DNA from: JBGSUZ01 sp964404895
Lineage (GTDB): Bacteria; Bacillota; Clostridia; Peptostreptococcales; Acidaminobacteraceae
Length of the DNA: 64,000 nucleotides
Direction: 5' to 3'
Assembly: GCA_964404895.1 (NCBI GenBank)
Contig: CAYOLV010000005.1
Span: 124,001-188,000 of the forward strand
Shown: positions 16,443 to 23,899 of the stretch, piece by piece
Layout of the letters: every line of letters starts with the position of its first letter
Position numbering within the stretch: the stretch's first letter is position 1
Made by a program: the position numbers and the translations under genes
The notes under the pieces: generated by a model
Database searches by the model: none
Seen by the model: the letters and a program-made list of their open reading frames with translations, nothing else
What the model was told of the DNA's origin: nothing

Positions 16443-16880
16443 CTACATTCCTGTAGCTTTGGAATTTATTTTCATGTAGGTTTTATTTTCCCCAAGACCC
16501 TTAATGCTGATTTCATAAATCAATTCAATATTGGCATTGCCATGTACATCAATTTGAAAATCCACTTTTGAGGCCAATACTTCCATATCGAAATGCCCGT
16601 AAGGCGTCTTGTATAAAGCGTCATGGCGAACCCCTGCTTCAAAGGTAAGTTCGCTGTCATTTTGGCCGTACCTTCTCATGGTTACACTGTCCACGCTTAG
16701 TTTAAGCATGGTTCTTGTTCCTTCCATGCCCGAGAGCTCAGACTCCTCATAGATGAAGTAGTAATGCCCTTCTTTTTCATAAAACAACCCCTCAGTGGTC
16801 AGGGCCATGTCTTGGTCTTCTTGACCAATCATTTTAATTCTAGAATCTATTTTCAAAACAACATTTTTTGAATTTGACAT
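16443..16880 (-). CDS. DUF1934 (YwiB-like) beta-barrel protein
   Basis: A 145-residue cytosolic protein of the DUF1934/YwiB family, predicted to form a calycin-like barrel. It is rich in alternating beta strands: KNVVLKIDSRIKMIGQ at the N-terminus, YYFIYEESELSGMEGTRT near the middle, and a typical YEISIKGL ending. The biochemical role is unknown. It is encoded 11 bases after gntR and 2 bases before the ArgS-like gene, in the ispE operon. The family usually precedes argS, which makes the reduced ArgS-like neighbour notable. Confidence 0.85.
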   Translation of the reverse strand: MSNSKNVVLKIDSRIKMIGQEDQDMALTTEGLFYEKEGHYYFIYEESELSGMEGTRTMLKLSVDSVTMRRYGQNDSELTFEAGVRHDALYKTPYGHFDMEVLASKVDFQIDVHGNANIELIYEISIKGLGENKTYMKINSKATGM

Positions 16881-16891
16881 AAAAGCCCCTT

Positions 16892-17575
16892 TTACTCATC
16901 TCTTTTTTCCTTCCATCTGACCACAATGTCCATGATCAGCTTTACGTGTTGCTCCGCTGCGATGCGAGCATCTTCAGGCTTTCTGCCTTGAACGGCGTTA
17001 AATATTCGGTTGTGCCAATTTTGTAATTCCATATAATTATCAAACTCATTGAAATAGATCAATCTAAAGCGTTGGAACTGATCGTGCAAATCCTTGACAA
17101 TTTCAATCAATTTGTTGTTTTTAGTCGCCTGAAAAATCTTGTCGTGGAATTCATTATCCTTTTCAACCATCACCAAACGATCTTGTCTGCTGACCGCTTC
17201 GTGGAAGTCTTTGAGGCTGGCCTCCAAACTGCTGATTTCACCTTCAGTCATTCGCTCTGCCGCAAGTGCCGCCGCAAACCCTTCTAAAATAATTCTCATT
17301 TCGAGAACGTCTAAAATGTCTTTTGCAGTAAGATCCGCAACATAGGCGCCCTTTCTTGGAAGCATTTCTACAAATTTTTCTTTCTCTAGTTTTCTAATGG
17401 CTTCTCTGACAGGGGTTCTGCTAACACCCAACTGTTCTGCCAAATTGATTTCCATCAATCGCTCGCCTGGTTTTAAATCGCCATTTAAAATGGATTCTCT
17501 CAAATATTCAAAAACAACTTCGCCTAAAGGCTTGTAATTTCTTATTTCTAACTTGTTCAACTTCGTACTCTTCAT
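16892..17575 (-). CDS. GntR family transcriptional regulator (FadR/FCD type)
   Basis: A 227-residue regulator. The N-terminal winged helix-turn-helix (about 15-75) contains the GntR hallmark LNGDLKPGERLMEINLAEQLGV and SRTPVREAIRKLE. The C-terminal all-helical FCD ligand domain runs from about 85 to 215, with metal-binding-type residues around EFHDKIF. The start at ATG 17575 overlaps the ispE TGA by four bases; the upstream open frame lies inside ispE. Association of ispE with a GntR regulator is common in clostridia. The ligand is unknown. Confidence 0.9.
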   Translation of the reverse strand: MKSTKLNKLEIRNYKPLGEVVFEYLRESILNGDLKPGERLMEINLAEQLGVSRTPVREAIRKLEKEKFVEMLPRKGAYVADLTAKDILDVLEMRIILEGFAAALAAERMTEGEISSLEASLKDFHEAVSRQDRLVMVEKDNEFHDKIFQATKNNKLIEIVKDLHDQFQRFRLIYFNEFDNYMELQNWHNRIFNAVQGRKPEDARIAAEQHVKLIMDIVVRWKEKRDE

Positions 17576-18438
17576 AACGTTCCCCCACCATAAGTTTTGA
17601 CTAAATAAGTCTGTTGATACCACTTTTTAAGTTGCTTTTCAGCCTTTTGCGCCCGGTCATAACTAGTAAATAAGCCAAACACGGTTGGACCGCTGCCGCT
17701 CATCATCACTGCAGATGCGCCACTCTGATGGATTTTACGTTTAACTTCAGAGACCATTGGATAAAGGGACGTGGTCACTTCTTCCAATACGTTATACATT
17801 TCCTTAGATAATCCCTGCAGATCACTCTTTGCCGCTGCTTCTATCACCGCAGTGGTATTTGGGTGCCTTCTGACTTCATGCCGATCGTAAGCCTTATAAA
17901 CATCTCTCGTAGAGACGCCGATGTTGGGCTTTGATAACAGTACCCAGACATTTTCCAAACTCTTAACCGACTCCAATTTTTCGCCGATACCCCTTGCCAC
18001 AGCCGCTCCCGTCATTAAACAAAATGGTACGTCTGCACCCAGCGTCAGCCCTAATTCCATCAGGCGTTGGTCAGAACAATTCAGTTCAAAGATTTGATTC
18101 ATGGCTCTGAGTACGGCAGCCGCATTGGCACTACCCCCTGCCAATCCCGCTGCTACAGGCACTCTTTTTTCTAAGTGAATCTTTACGCCCGATTGAATAC
18201 CATATGTATCTATTAAACATTTTGCTGCTTTCCAAGCAATATTACTCTGATCCGTAGGCAGGTAATAGAGATTGCTGGTCACTTCAATTCCTTCTGGTAT
18301 CTTTTCCACAGTCACCAAATCGTATAAATCGATTTGTTGCATGAACATTTCAACCTCATGGTAACCATTTGGCAAAATCGAAAGTATATCCAACGATAAA
18401 TTGATTTTAGCTCTTGATTTGACAGTTATAGCATCCAA
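17572..18438 (-). CDS. ispE: 4-diphosphocytidyl-2-C-methyl-D-erythritol kinase IspE
   Basis: GHMP kinase phosphorylating CDP-methylerythritol in the non-mevalonate isoprenoid pathway. At 288 residues it has the usual length. Motif 1 (SRAKINLSLDI) with the catalytic lysine lies near the N-terminus. The glycine-rich ATP loop PVAAGLAGGSANAAA is at about 93-107, and LGADVPFCL contains the catalytic aspartate region. The C-terminal GHMP motif is MMSGSGPTVFGLF. A ribosome binding site GAGGTGGT precedes the ATG by 7 bases. It is the first gene of the ispE-gntR-DUF1934-ArgS-like operon. Confidence 0.95.
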   Translation of the reverse strand: MDAITVKSRAKINLSLDILSILPNGYHEVEMFMQQIDLYDLVTVEKIPEGIEVTSNLYYLPTDQSNIAWKAAKCLIDTYGIQSGVKIHLEKRVPVAAGLAGGSANAAAVLRAMNQIFELNCSDQRLMELGLTLGADVPFCLMTGAAVARGIGEKLESVKSLENVWVLLSKPNIGVSTRDVYKAYDRHEVRRHPNTTAVIEAAAKSDLQGLSKEMYNVLEEVTTSLYPMVSEVKRKIHQSGASAVMMSGSGPTVFGLFTSYDRAQKAEKQLKKWYQQTYLVKTYGGGTL

Positions 18439-18681
18439 AGTACCACCTCAAAATTAACGGAAACCTGATTTAAATTTAAATACATTATACAAAATACATT
18501 CTATTGCCTCTATTATAATGTTTTTTTGATAAATAATCTACAATTTCAAAAAAATAAAATGCTTCAAGCCTAGAATTTATAAGGCATTGTCTAGTCTGTT
18601 AAAAGTATATCAGAACCTTTGAAAACCGCCTTTTCTTGTTCTAAAAAAACAAAGTAAGGACAAGACCTTATGAAACCATAA

Positions 18682-18722
18682 AATATGACTTAAGAATGTA
18701 TAAAATTGACTTAAGTCATATT
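18682..18722. promoter_or_regulatory. Perfect 13-bp inverted repeat overlapping a promoter (candidate operator)
   Basis: The arms AATATGACTTAAG (18682-18694) and CTTAAGTCATATT (18710-18722) are exact complements separated by 15 bases. The right arm overlaps a TTGACT -35 element, which is 18 bases from TATAAA. The small membrane protein gene follows at 18780. The remainder of the gap 18439-18681 holds only AT-rich sequence and the likely ispE promoter. Confidence 0.6.
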
Positions 18723-18779
18723 GTTGCTGTATAAAAAACGTTGTACAATTAGACCAACATCATCTTGGAGGATAAACAA

Positions 18780-19109
18780 ATGAAAGCTCTATACAATTTT
18801 TCAGCACATCACCCCCTTATTGGATTGGTTCTTTTTGACATTATCGGTTCCGCACTCTCCATAGGGGCAGGCTATCTCATACACTTCAAAACAGGTTGGG
18901 ATCTTTCCACCGTGATTTTTTTAGAAGCCCTGCTGTTCCTGTTGCTCGCTTACAGCTGCATTAATGGCAACGCAGGTCTTAAGGCTGAGAATTTTATAAA
19001 ATACAGAGAATTCAAACACGACGATTCGTCCCAACTGGCTCACCTTTTCTCTGTTAAATACGGTATGATCGGCGTCATCCTCTTCTTTTCCACATGGATC
19101 ATTCGCTAA
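18780..19109 (+). CDS. Small membrane protein, unknown function
   Basis: A 109-residue protein with three hydrophobic segments: about 13-37 (LIGLVLFDIIGSALSIGAGY), 46-66 (STVIFLEALLFLLLAYS) and 92-109 (GMIGVILFFSTWIIR). ATG 18780 follows TTGGAGG by 8 bases. It has its own promoter overlapped by a perfect 13-bp inverted repeat, so it is probably repressor-controlled. A bidirectional terminator separates it from arcC. I do not recognise a family. Confidence 0.75.
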   Translation: MKALYNFSAHHPLIGLVLFDIIGSALSIGAGYLIHFKTGWDLSTVIFLEALLFLLLAYSCINGNAGLKAENFIKYREFKHDDSSQLAHLFSVKYGMIGVILFFSTWIIR

Positions 19110-19135
19110 CCGCCATAAAACGAACACAGTAAAAA

Positions 19136-19179
19136 AGCCTCATCCTAAAAACCTTTAATTTGGTTTTTAAGATGAGGCT
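19136..19179. terminator. Bidirectional terminator between the small membrane protein gene and arcC
   Basis: Arms AGCCTCATCcTAAAAACC and GGTTTTTAaGATGAGGCT enclose an 8-base loop. The hairpin is flanked by A-run and T-rich sequence, serving two convergent genes. Confidence 0.9.
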
Positions 19180-19187
19180 TTATTTGT

Positions 19188-20129
19188 TTAGAGTGTAATA
19201 ATTGTACCCGTTTTGCCGTCTATTCCTTCTCTTGCTTTTTCAAGGGAAGTGATGAGCGCCTTGCGACCTGGTTTAGATTCAGCAAATTTAATGGCTGCCT
19301 GCACCTTTGGAAGCATTGACCCTGGGGCAAAGTGACCTTCTGCGATGTACTGATGTGCTTCAGCAATCGACAAATGAGAGAGCCATTTTTCCTCAGGTTT
19401 GCCATAGTTGATTGCGACTTTCTCTACCGCTGTCAAAATGATTAAGTAGTCTGCATCCAACAGTTCTGCCATTTTGGCACTGGCAAAATCTTTGTCGATA
19501 ACCGCCGCTACCCCTGTGAGTTTATTGCCATGAGCAACGACAGGAATACCGCCGCCGCCTACAGTAATGACCACATGACCATTGTCTACCAAAGTTTTTA
19601 CAGTTTCTTTTTCTGCAACATCTATCGGCATTGGTGAAGGCACCACACGTCTGTAACCTCTTCCTGCATCTTCAACCATTGTAAAGCCTTTGTGTGTTGT
19701 CAAATGATCTGCTTCATCTTTTGTATAGAATGCGCCTATAGGTTTCGTTGGTTTTTTGAAAGCAGGATCTGCCTCGTCTACAATTACCTGAGTAACCACT
19801 GTTGCCACAGGTACGTTCATGTTTCGATTTAAAAGTTCTTCACGAATGGCATTTTGAAGGTGATACCCGATGTAACCCTGACTCATTGAGCCACATTCTG
19901 GGAAGGGCATTTCAGGAATTTTGTCACTGTGTTGTGACGCTGTGTCCATAGCCAAATTGATCATGCCTACTTGTGGACCGTTTCCGTGTGCCAAGATCAC
20001 TTCATGGCCTTCTTGAATCAAATCTACGATTGGTTTTGCAGTCCCTTTAACCAGTTCAAGCTGCTCTGATGGGGAATTGCCTAAGGCATTTCCCCCAAGG
20101 GCTACAACGATTTTATCTTTCATTTTCAT
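19188..20129 (-). CDS. arcC: Carbamate kinase ArcC
   Basis: Makes ATP from carbamoyl phosphate and ADP, the energy-yielding last step of the arginine deiminase pathway. It has 313 residues of the amino-acid kinase fold. Visible segments are VALGGNAL near the N-terminus, AHGNGPQVG, TVGGGGIPVV, DKDFASAKMAELLDAD and PGSMLPKVQAA, all characteristic. It lies 24 bases downstream of arcB and ends at a strong bidirectional terminator. Confidence 0.95.
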   Translation of the reverse strand: MKMKDKIVVALGGNALGNSPSEQLELVKGTAKPIVDLIQEGHEVILAHGNGPQVGMINLAMDTASQHSDKIPEMPFPECGSMSQGYIGYHLQNAIREELLNRNMNVPVATVVTQVIVDEADPAFKKPTKPIGAFYTKDEADHLTTHKGFTMVEDAGRGYRRVVPSPMPIDVAEKETVKTLVDNGHVVITVGGGGIPVVAHGNKLTGVAAVIDKDFASAKMAELLDADYLIILTAVEKVAINYGKPEEKWLSHLSIAEAHQYIAEGHFAPGSMLPKVQAAIKFAESKPGRKALITSLEKAREGIDGKTGTIITL

Positions 20130-20153
20130 TATGGTTTCCCCCGAATGAATCGA

Positions 20154-21146
20154 TTAGATGTTGCCGATAGTTGCTACCATTACTGCTTTGATTGTGTGCA
20201 TACGGTTTTCAGCTTCATCAAAGACAACAGAATGTTTGCTTCTGAAGACTTCGTCTGTCACTTCCATACAATCCACACCGAATTTCTCTTTAATGTCTAA
20301 ACCTACTGCTGTCATTGTATCGTGGAAAGCTGGTAAGCAATGTAAGAAGATGACGTCTGGATTTTCTGTTTTCTTAAGCATGTCCATGTTGACTTGGTAG
20401 TCTTTCAGTTGCTTGATTCTCTCTTCGAAGAGGTGTTCTTCGCCCATAGAGACCCAAACATCTGTATAGATGGCATCTGCGCCTTTTACAGCGTTAATAT
20501 CTTCTGTCAACTCAATCACAGCACCAGTTTCCTTCGCTACTTCTCTCATTTCAGCAACAAGAGATTCTTCTGGGAAAAGTTCTTTTGGTGCAAGGGCTAC
20601 GAAGTGCATCCCCATTTTAGCCGCACCAATCATAAGCGCGTTACCCATGTTGTTTCTAGCATCACCTGCATAAACCAATTTGACTTTGTTAAGCGGTTTG
20701 AAGACGTGCTCTTGAATGGTCAAGAAGTCTGCAAGAATTTGTGTTGGGTGATCTAAGTCAGTAAGACCATTCCATACTGGAACGCCTGAATGTTCGGCTA
20801 ATGCTTCAACTGTTGATTGCTCAAAGCCTCTGAACTCAATACCGTCGTAGAAACGACCCAATACTTTTGCAGTATCTTCAATAGACTCTTTTTTGCCCAT
20901 TTGGCTGTTTGTAAGGAAAGTCACGTTTGCGCCTTCATCAAAAGCTGCAACTTCGAAAGCACAACGGGTTCTAGTCGATGTTTTGTCGAAAATCAATACG
21001 ATATTTTTGCCTGCAAGCAATTGTGTCCGAACGCCTGCACGCTTTTTGTTTTTAAGGTCTCTTGAAAGTTCAAGCATATATTTGATTTCATTTGGTGTAA
21101 AATCTTTCAATGTTAAAAAGTGTCTTCCTCTGAGATTGATTGGCAT
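20154..21146 (-). CDS. arcB: Ornithine carbamoyltransferase, catabolic (ArcB)
   Basis: Phosphorolysis of citrulline to ornithine and carbamoyl phosphate. At 330 residues it has the usual length. The carbamoyl-phosphate loop STRTR lies at 57-61. HPTQ, the ornithine-side motif HCLPAFHD and DEVFRSKHSVVFDEAENR are all present. Its place between arcA and arcC argues for the catabolic role rather than arginine biosynthesis. A candidate ARG box lies in the 100-base arcA-arcB gap. Confidence 0.94.
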   Translation of the reverse strand: MPINLRGRHFLTLKDFTPNEIKYMLELSRDLKNKKRAGVRTQLLAGKNIVLIFDKTSTRTRCAFEVAAFDEGANVTFLTNSQMGKKESIEDTAKVLGRFYDGIEFRGFEQSTVEALAEHSGVPVWNGLTDLDHPTQILADFLTIQEHVFKPLNKVKLVYAGDARNNMGNALMIGAAKMGMHFVALAPKELFPEESLVAEMREVAKETGAVIELTEDINAVKGADAIYTDVWVSMGEEHLFEERIKQLKDYQVNMDMLKKTENPDVIFLHCLPAFHDTMTAVGLDIKEKFGVDCMEVTDEVFRSKHSVVFDEAENRMHTIKAVMVATIGNI

Positions 21147-21203
21147 GATAAATAGCCTCCTTAGTTTGATTGTAGTATGTGTTTTTTTATTATTATAATT
21201 TAT

Positions 21204-21221
21204 TTCGCATATTTATTCATT
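21204..21221 (-). promoter_or_regulatory. Candidate ARG box between arcA and arcB
   Basis: On the minus strand, AATGAATAAATATGCGAA matches the Bacillus ARG box CATGAATAAAAATKCAAK at about 14 of 18 positions. It lies about 60 bases before the arcB start. Such boxes bind ArgR/AhrC. The surrounding DNA is AT-rich, which lowers specificity. Confidence 0.45.
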
Positions 21222-21249
21222 AAGTTTTATTTTTATTTACTCGGTATAT

Positions 21250-22488
21250 TTATCGTTTGAGCAGTTCCCTAAAGAGTGGCATTGACATACACCTTGGACC
21301 ACCTCTACCTCTTGAAAGTTCACTAGAGGGCATAATATGCAACTTTATACCTTTTTCAACAAGCAATTGGTTGGTTACATGGTTTCTTGAATATACAATA
21401 ACCTCACCTGGGGCAATGGCCAGCGTATTCGAACCGTCGTTCCATTGTTCACGTCCTGCATCAATACCTCTTTTACCGCCGCATCTGATGAGAGACACTT
21501 GGTCTAGTTCAAGGTATTTTTTTAAGATATCTTCCAATATCATAGTTTCTTTTTCAATGTCCAAGTGACCGTCATTTCGCTTCGTAATAGAATACACCGT
21601 TAAAGGCCCTTCTATTTCAGGGTGAATGGTAAATTTATCGTAGTCGACCATGGTAAACACGGTGTCTAAGTGCATATAAGCTCTTGACTTTGGAATGTCG
21701 AATGCCAATACCGTTTCAAAGGTTTGACCGTCCGTAAATATTCTGCGCGCTAATCTCTCAACGGCTTCAGAATCTGTTCTTTGAGAAATTCCTACCGCAA
21801 CGATTTTTTCGTTGAGAACTAAAATATCTCCACCTTCAATGGAAAACTCTTCGTCTCTGTTGTACCAAAACTTCACATCTGGTTTTGCAAAATCCTGATG
21901 ATGGGCAAAGATGTATTTCGCGAATAAGGTTTCACGACATCTTGTGGTGGTTCTCATGTGATTAAGCGCCAGTCCTGTTCCTATGGTGGCAAAAGGATCT
22001 CTGGTGAAGTATAGGTTTGGCATTGGATCCACAATGAAGGGATACTCATCGTCCATAAGATCCGGCAATGAGGACTTTTTGGAAAAGACAATCTCTTCTT
22101 TTCTAATCCCTGCCATCATTTTATCTACCATCTCTCGATGGTCTTTGAATGAACCGAACAATTCTTTCAACGCCATTTTCCGGTCGTCGCCGTGAACGCC
22201 TGCTTCTGCTACAAAATCCTTGATAAACTGTTCTCTGACGCCGCTGTCCTTAATAGATTCAGTGACCAGGTCTTCCAGATAGAGTACTTCGACACCATTG
22301 CTGGTAAAAATACTGGCAAAGGCATCATGCTCTTGTCGAGCGACTTCTAAATAGGGGATATCATCAAAGAGCAAGCGCTCCATGACTTCTGGCATGAGAT
22401 TTTCTATCTCTAGTCCAGGTCGATGCAATAATACCTTTTTGAGCCTACCGATTTCCGAATAGACCTGCAAAGTGGGTCCGTTTGTCAT
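21250..22488 (-). CDS. arcA: Arginine deiminase ArcA
   Basis: Hydrolyses arginine to citrulline and ammonia, the first step of the ADI pathway. The start at ATG 22488 (MTNGPTLQVYSEIG) has GGAGAGG 8 bases upstream, giving 412 residues. Key segments of the guanidine-modifying fold are NLYFTRDPFATIG, HMRTTTRCRE, MHLDTVFTMVD (catalytic His) and the C-terminal RGRGGPRCMSMP with nucleophile Cys400. It is followed by arcB and arcC. No ArcD antiporter is encoded nearby. Confidence 0.96.
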   Translation of the reverse strand: MTNGPTLQVYSEIGRLKKVLLHRPGLEIENLMPEVMERLLFDDIPYLEVARQEHDAFASIFTSNGVEVLYLEDLVTESIKDSGVREQFIKDFVAEAGVHGDDRKMALKELFGSFKDHREMVDKMMAGIRKEEIVFSKKSSLPDLMDDEYPFIVDPMPNLYFTRDPFATIGTGLALNHMRTTTRCRETLFAKYIFAHHQDFAKPDVKFWYNRDEEFSIEGGDILVLNEKIVAVGISQRTDSEAVERLARRIFTDGQTFETVLAFDIPKSRAYMHLDTVFTMVDYDKFTIHPEIEGPLTVYSITKRNDGHLDIEKETMILEDILKKYLELDQVSLIRCGGKRGIDAGREQWNDGSNTLAIAPGEVIVYSRNHVTNQLLVEKGIKLHIMPSSELSRGRGGPRCMSMPLFRELLKR

Positions 22489-22550
22489 TAAGAACACCTC
22501 TCCAAATTTACACATTTTGGTATTTTATTCATTCTTGTCTTACTGGACTC

Positions 22551-22580
22551 AGTATAACATTAGTCTTCCAAAAATATCAA
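22551..22580 (-). promoter_or_regulatory. Sigma-A promoter of the arc operon
   Basis: Minus-strand TTGATA (22580-22575) and TATACT (22556-22551) are separated by 18 bases. The -10 lies about 63 bases upstream of the arcA start. Confidence 0.65.
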
Positions 22581-22662
22581 TACGTTGATTTTACTACATT
22601 ACAAAAATTTATTAAGTTTTTACGCTTTTCTGAATATTCATGAGCCGTATATTATGGTATTT

Positions 22663-22680
22663 TTTGTAATTTTATTCATA
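22663..22680 (-). promoter_or_regulatory. Candidate ARG box upstream of the arcA promoter
   Basis: Minus-strand TATGAATAAAATTACAAA matches the Bacillus ARG box at about 14 of 18 positions. A palindromic half-site-like TGAATATTCA lies nearby at 22631-22640. The position upstream of the -35 would fit activation by ArgR/AhrC. Confidence 0.4.
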
Positions 22681-22837
22681 AGTCGTCTGATAATTCACAA
22701 TTCACAAACATTTGTATTAGACCAAGGTTGTATATCTATGTTTTAAAAAGAATAAAAAATTTTTAGAGAACTTACAATTTTGTTGTTCTTTTTTGAAAAA
22801 GAGGAGGGTCGTGGGAGAGTTTTTTTTGTGTGTTAGA

Positions 22838-23064
22838 GATTTTAGAGACTTTAGAGACTTTAGGGACTTTAGGGACTTTAGGGACTTTAGGGACTTTAGG
22901 GACTTTAGGGNNNNNNNNNNNNNNNNNNNNNNNNNNNNNNNNNNNNNNNNNNNNNNNNNNNNNNNNNNNNNNNNNNNNNNNNNNNNNNNNNNNNNNNNNN
23001 NNNNNNNNNNGACTTTAGGGACTTTAGGGACTTTAGGGACTTTAGGGACTTTAGGGACTTTAGG
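22838..23064. repeat. 9-bp tandem repeat (GACTTTAGG)n interrupted by an assembly gap
   Basis: Left of the gap there are two degenerate and six perfect copies of GACTTTAGG (22838-22909). Right of it there are six perfect copies (23011-23064). Degenerate 9-mers continue past 23095 (GAATTTAGG, GCGTTTAGG). The real copy number is unknown because the 100-N run replaces the centre. All reading frames stay open because the period is a multiple of three, but no start has a ribosome binding site, so it is treated as non-coding. Confidence 0.95.
22911..23010. other. Assembly gap of 100 N
   Basis: One hundred N bases lie inside the 9-bp tandem array. A round 100 is a common placeholder, so the true length is unknown. 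Confidence 0.98.
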
Positions 23065-23066
23065 GG

Positions 23067-23166
23067 CATTCGCATTGGGTTTCACCCTTGCTCATAGGGA
23101 ATTTAGGGCGTTTAGGAGCTTTTAAGGGATTAAAACCCATTCGCACAGGGCTTTGTCCCTCGCTCA
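23067..23166. repeat. Two copies of a short hairpin module (CATTCGCA...GCTCA)
   Basis: Copies at 23067-23094 and 23138-23166 share CATTCGCA at one end and GCTCA at the other. Different small hairpins lie between them: GGGT/ACCC in the first, AGGG/CCCT in the second. The second copy leads directly into structured repeat A, so this module is probably the left part of the larger element. Confidence 0.6.
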
Positions 23167-23267
23167 GCGAAAACTTCTGGCCGAACGGTGTTCTGCCAGA
23201 ACACAACTTGCTGACGAAATATCGCTTTGAAGCCAGCAATATTTCTTTCGGCAAGTTGTTAGTTTCC
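23162..23267. repeat. Structured repeat, copy A
   Basis: About 106 bases, repeated exactly 150 bases further on as copy B. It folds into hairpin 1 at 23175-23201 (TTCTGGC/GCCAGAA plus GAAC/GTTC around GGT). Hairpin 2 pairs ACAACTTGC (23203-23211) with GCAAGTTGT (23251-23259), and GAAAC/GTTTC flanks pair outside. An alternative inner pairing is TTGCTG (23208-23213) with CAGCAA (23234-23239). The family is not recognised. Confidence 0.85.
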
Positions 23268-23311
23268 TTCATGACGCATGGGTGGGTTATACCCACCCGG
23301 TTTGAGCTTTA

Positions 23312-23417
23312 GCTCAAACGAAACTTCTGCCAGAACCACGTTCAGGCAGAACACAAATCGCTGACAAAATTTCGCTTTGAAGCCAGCGATATTTCTTTCG
23401 GCGATTTGTTAGTTTCG
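23312..23417. repeat. Structured repeat, copy B
   Basis: Same element as copy A with about 14 substitutions in 96 aligned bases. Hairpin 1 is at 23325-23351 (TTCTGCC/GGCAGAA). Hairpin 2 pairs ACAAATCGC (23353-23361) with GCGATTTGT (23401-23409). Every stem difference from copy A is matched by a compensating change in the partner strand. It is preceded by two extra hairpins, GGTGGGT/ACCCACC and TTTGAGC/GCTCAAA. Confidence 0.85.
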
Positions 23418-23422
23418 CAACG

Positions 23423-23459
23423 AAACAAGGCTCTCGAATAAAATTCGAGAGCCTTGTTT
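23423..23459. terminator. Perfect 17-bp hairpin at the right edge of the repeat island
   Basis: AAACAAGGCTCTCGAAT and its exact complement are separated by three bases. It looks like a bidirectional terminator, and could equally be another structural part of the repeat island. Confidence 0.65.
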
Positions 23460-23465
23460 ATGCGT

Positions 23466-23494
23466 CAAAAAAACAATCACAAAGTGACTGTTTT
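23466..23494 (-). terminator. Terminator of veg
   Basis: The stem AACAGTCAC/GTGATTGTT has a three-base loop and a T-run on the minus strand, directly after the veg stop codon. Confidence 0.8.
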
Positions 23495-23761
23495 TCAGCT
23501 AACTTTAATTGTCTGGGCGCTATCACAAAGGGTGATTTCCACAGTATCCGTTAAAATGTCTGAATAACTGTAAGAAACTCTTCGTTCCGTGTCCAATCCG
23601 GCATTGACTTTAACAATGAATACGCTTGGGAATGCATCTTCTATAATGCCTTCTTTAACGTTTACCTTGCGCTTGCCTTTGTTGGTGCGTAGTAGTACTT
23701 TGGAACCAATACAACTTTCTACCGATTTTCTAATCTCGGATAATGTCGCTCTTGTTGCCAT
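23495..23761 (-). CDS. veg: Veg family protein
   Basis: An 88-residue member of the Veg (DUF1021) family. In Bacillus subtilis Veg is highly expressed and stimulates biofilm gene expression. Conserved segments are IRKSVESCIGSKVLLRTNKG, GIIEDAFPSVFIVK and RRVSYSYSDILTDTVEI; the last two form a small beta-barrel. It has its own promoter (23794-23822) and terminator. In Bacillus veg lies just before ispE; here they are about 5 kb apart with the arc operon between. A biofilm-linked gene is of interest beside the exopolysaccharide operon of this window, but no direct link is shown. Confidence 0.93.
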   Translation of the reverse strand: MATRATLSEIRKSVESCIGSKVLLRTNKGKRKVNVKEGIIEDAFPSVFIVKVNAGLDTERRVSYSYSDILTDTVEITLCDSAQTIKVS

Positions 23762-23793
23762 ATAACCACCATCCCTTATTATGCGCTACTATA

Positions 23794-23822
23794 AGGATAC
23801 CATCAAAAAAACAAAAAGTCAA
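23794..23822 (-). promoter_or_regulatory. Sigma-A promoter of veg
   Basis: Minus-strand TTGACT (23822-23817), a 17-base spacer and TATCCT (23799-23794) lie about 33 bases upstream of the ATG. Confidence 0.65.
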
Positions 23823-23899
23823 ATATTATACCGTATGAATATTTAATCTGTCAATCCCATATTTACAAACTTATAGAGACCTTATAAAAAAAAATTCTA

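Noticed and set aside
22717..23125. Repeat proteins made of LKS, TLG or DFR triplets across the 9-bp array
   Set aside because: The period of 9 keeps all frames open on both strands; no start codon has a ribosome binding site and the centre is an assembly gap.
23060..23312. Short ORFs over the structured repeat island on both strands
   Set aside because: No ribosome binding sites, and sequence constraint follows stem pairing rather than codons.
23162..23417. Integron attC sites or a CRISPR array
   Set aside because: The core GTTRRRY/RYYYAAC pattern of attC is not met and no integrase or cassette gene is present. There are no short identical direct repeats with unique spacers of regular length.
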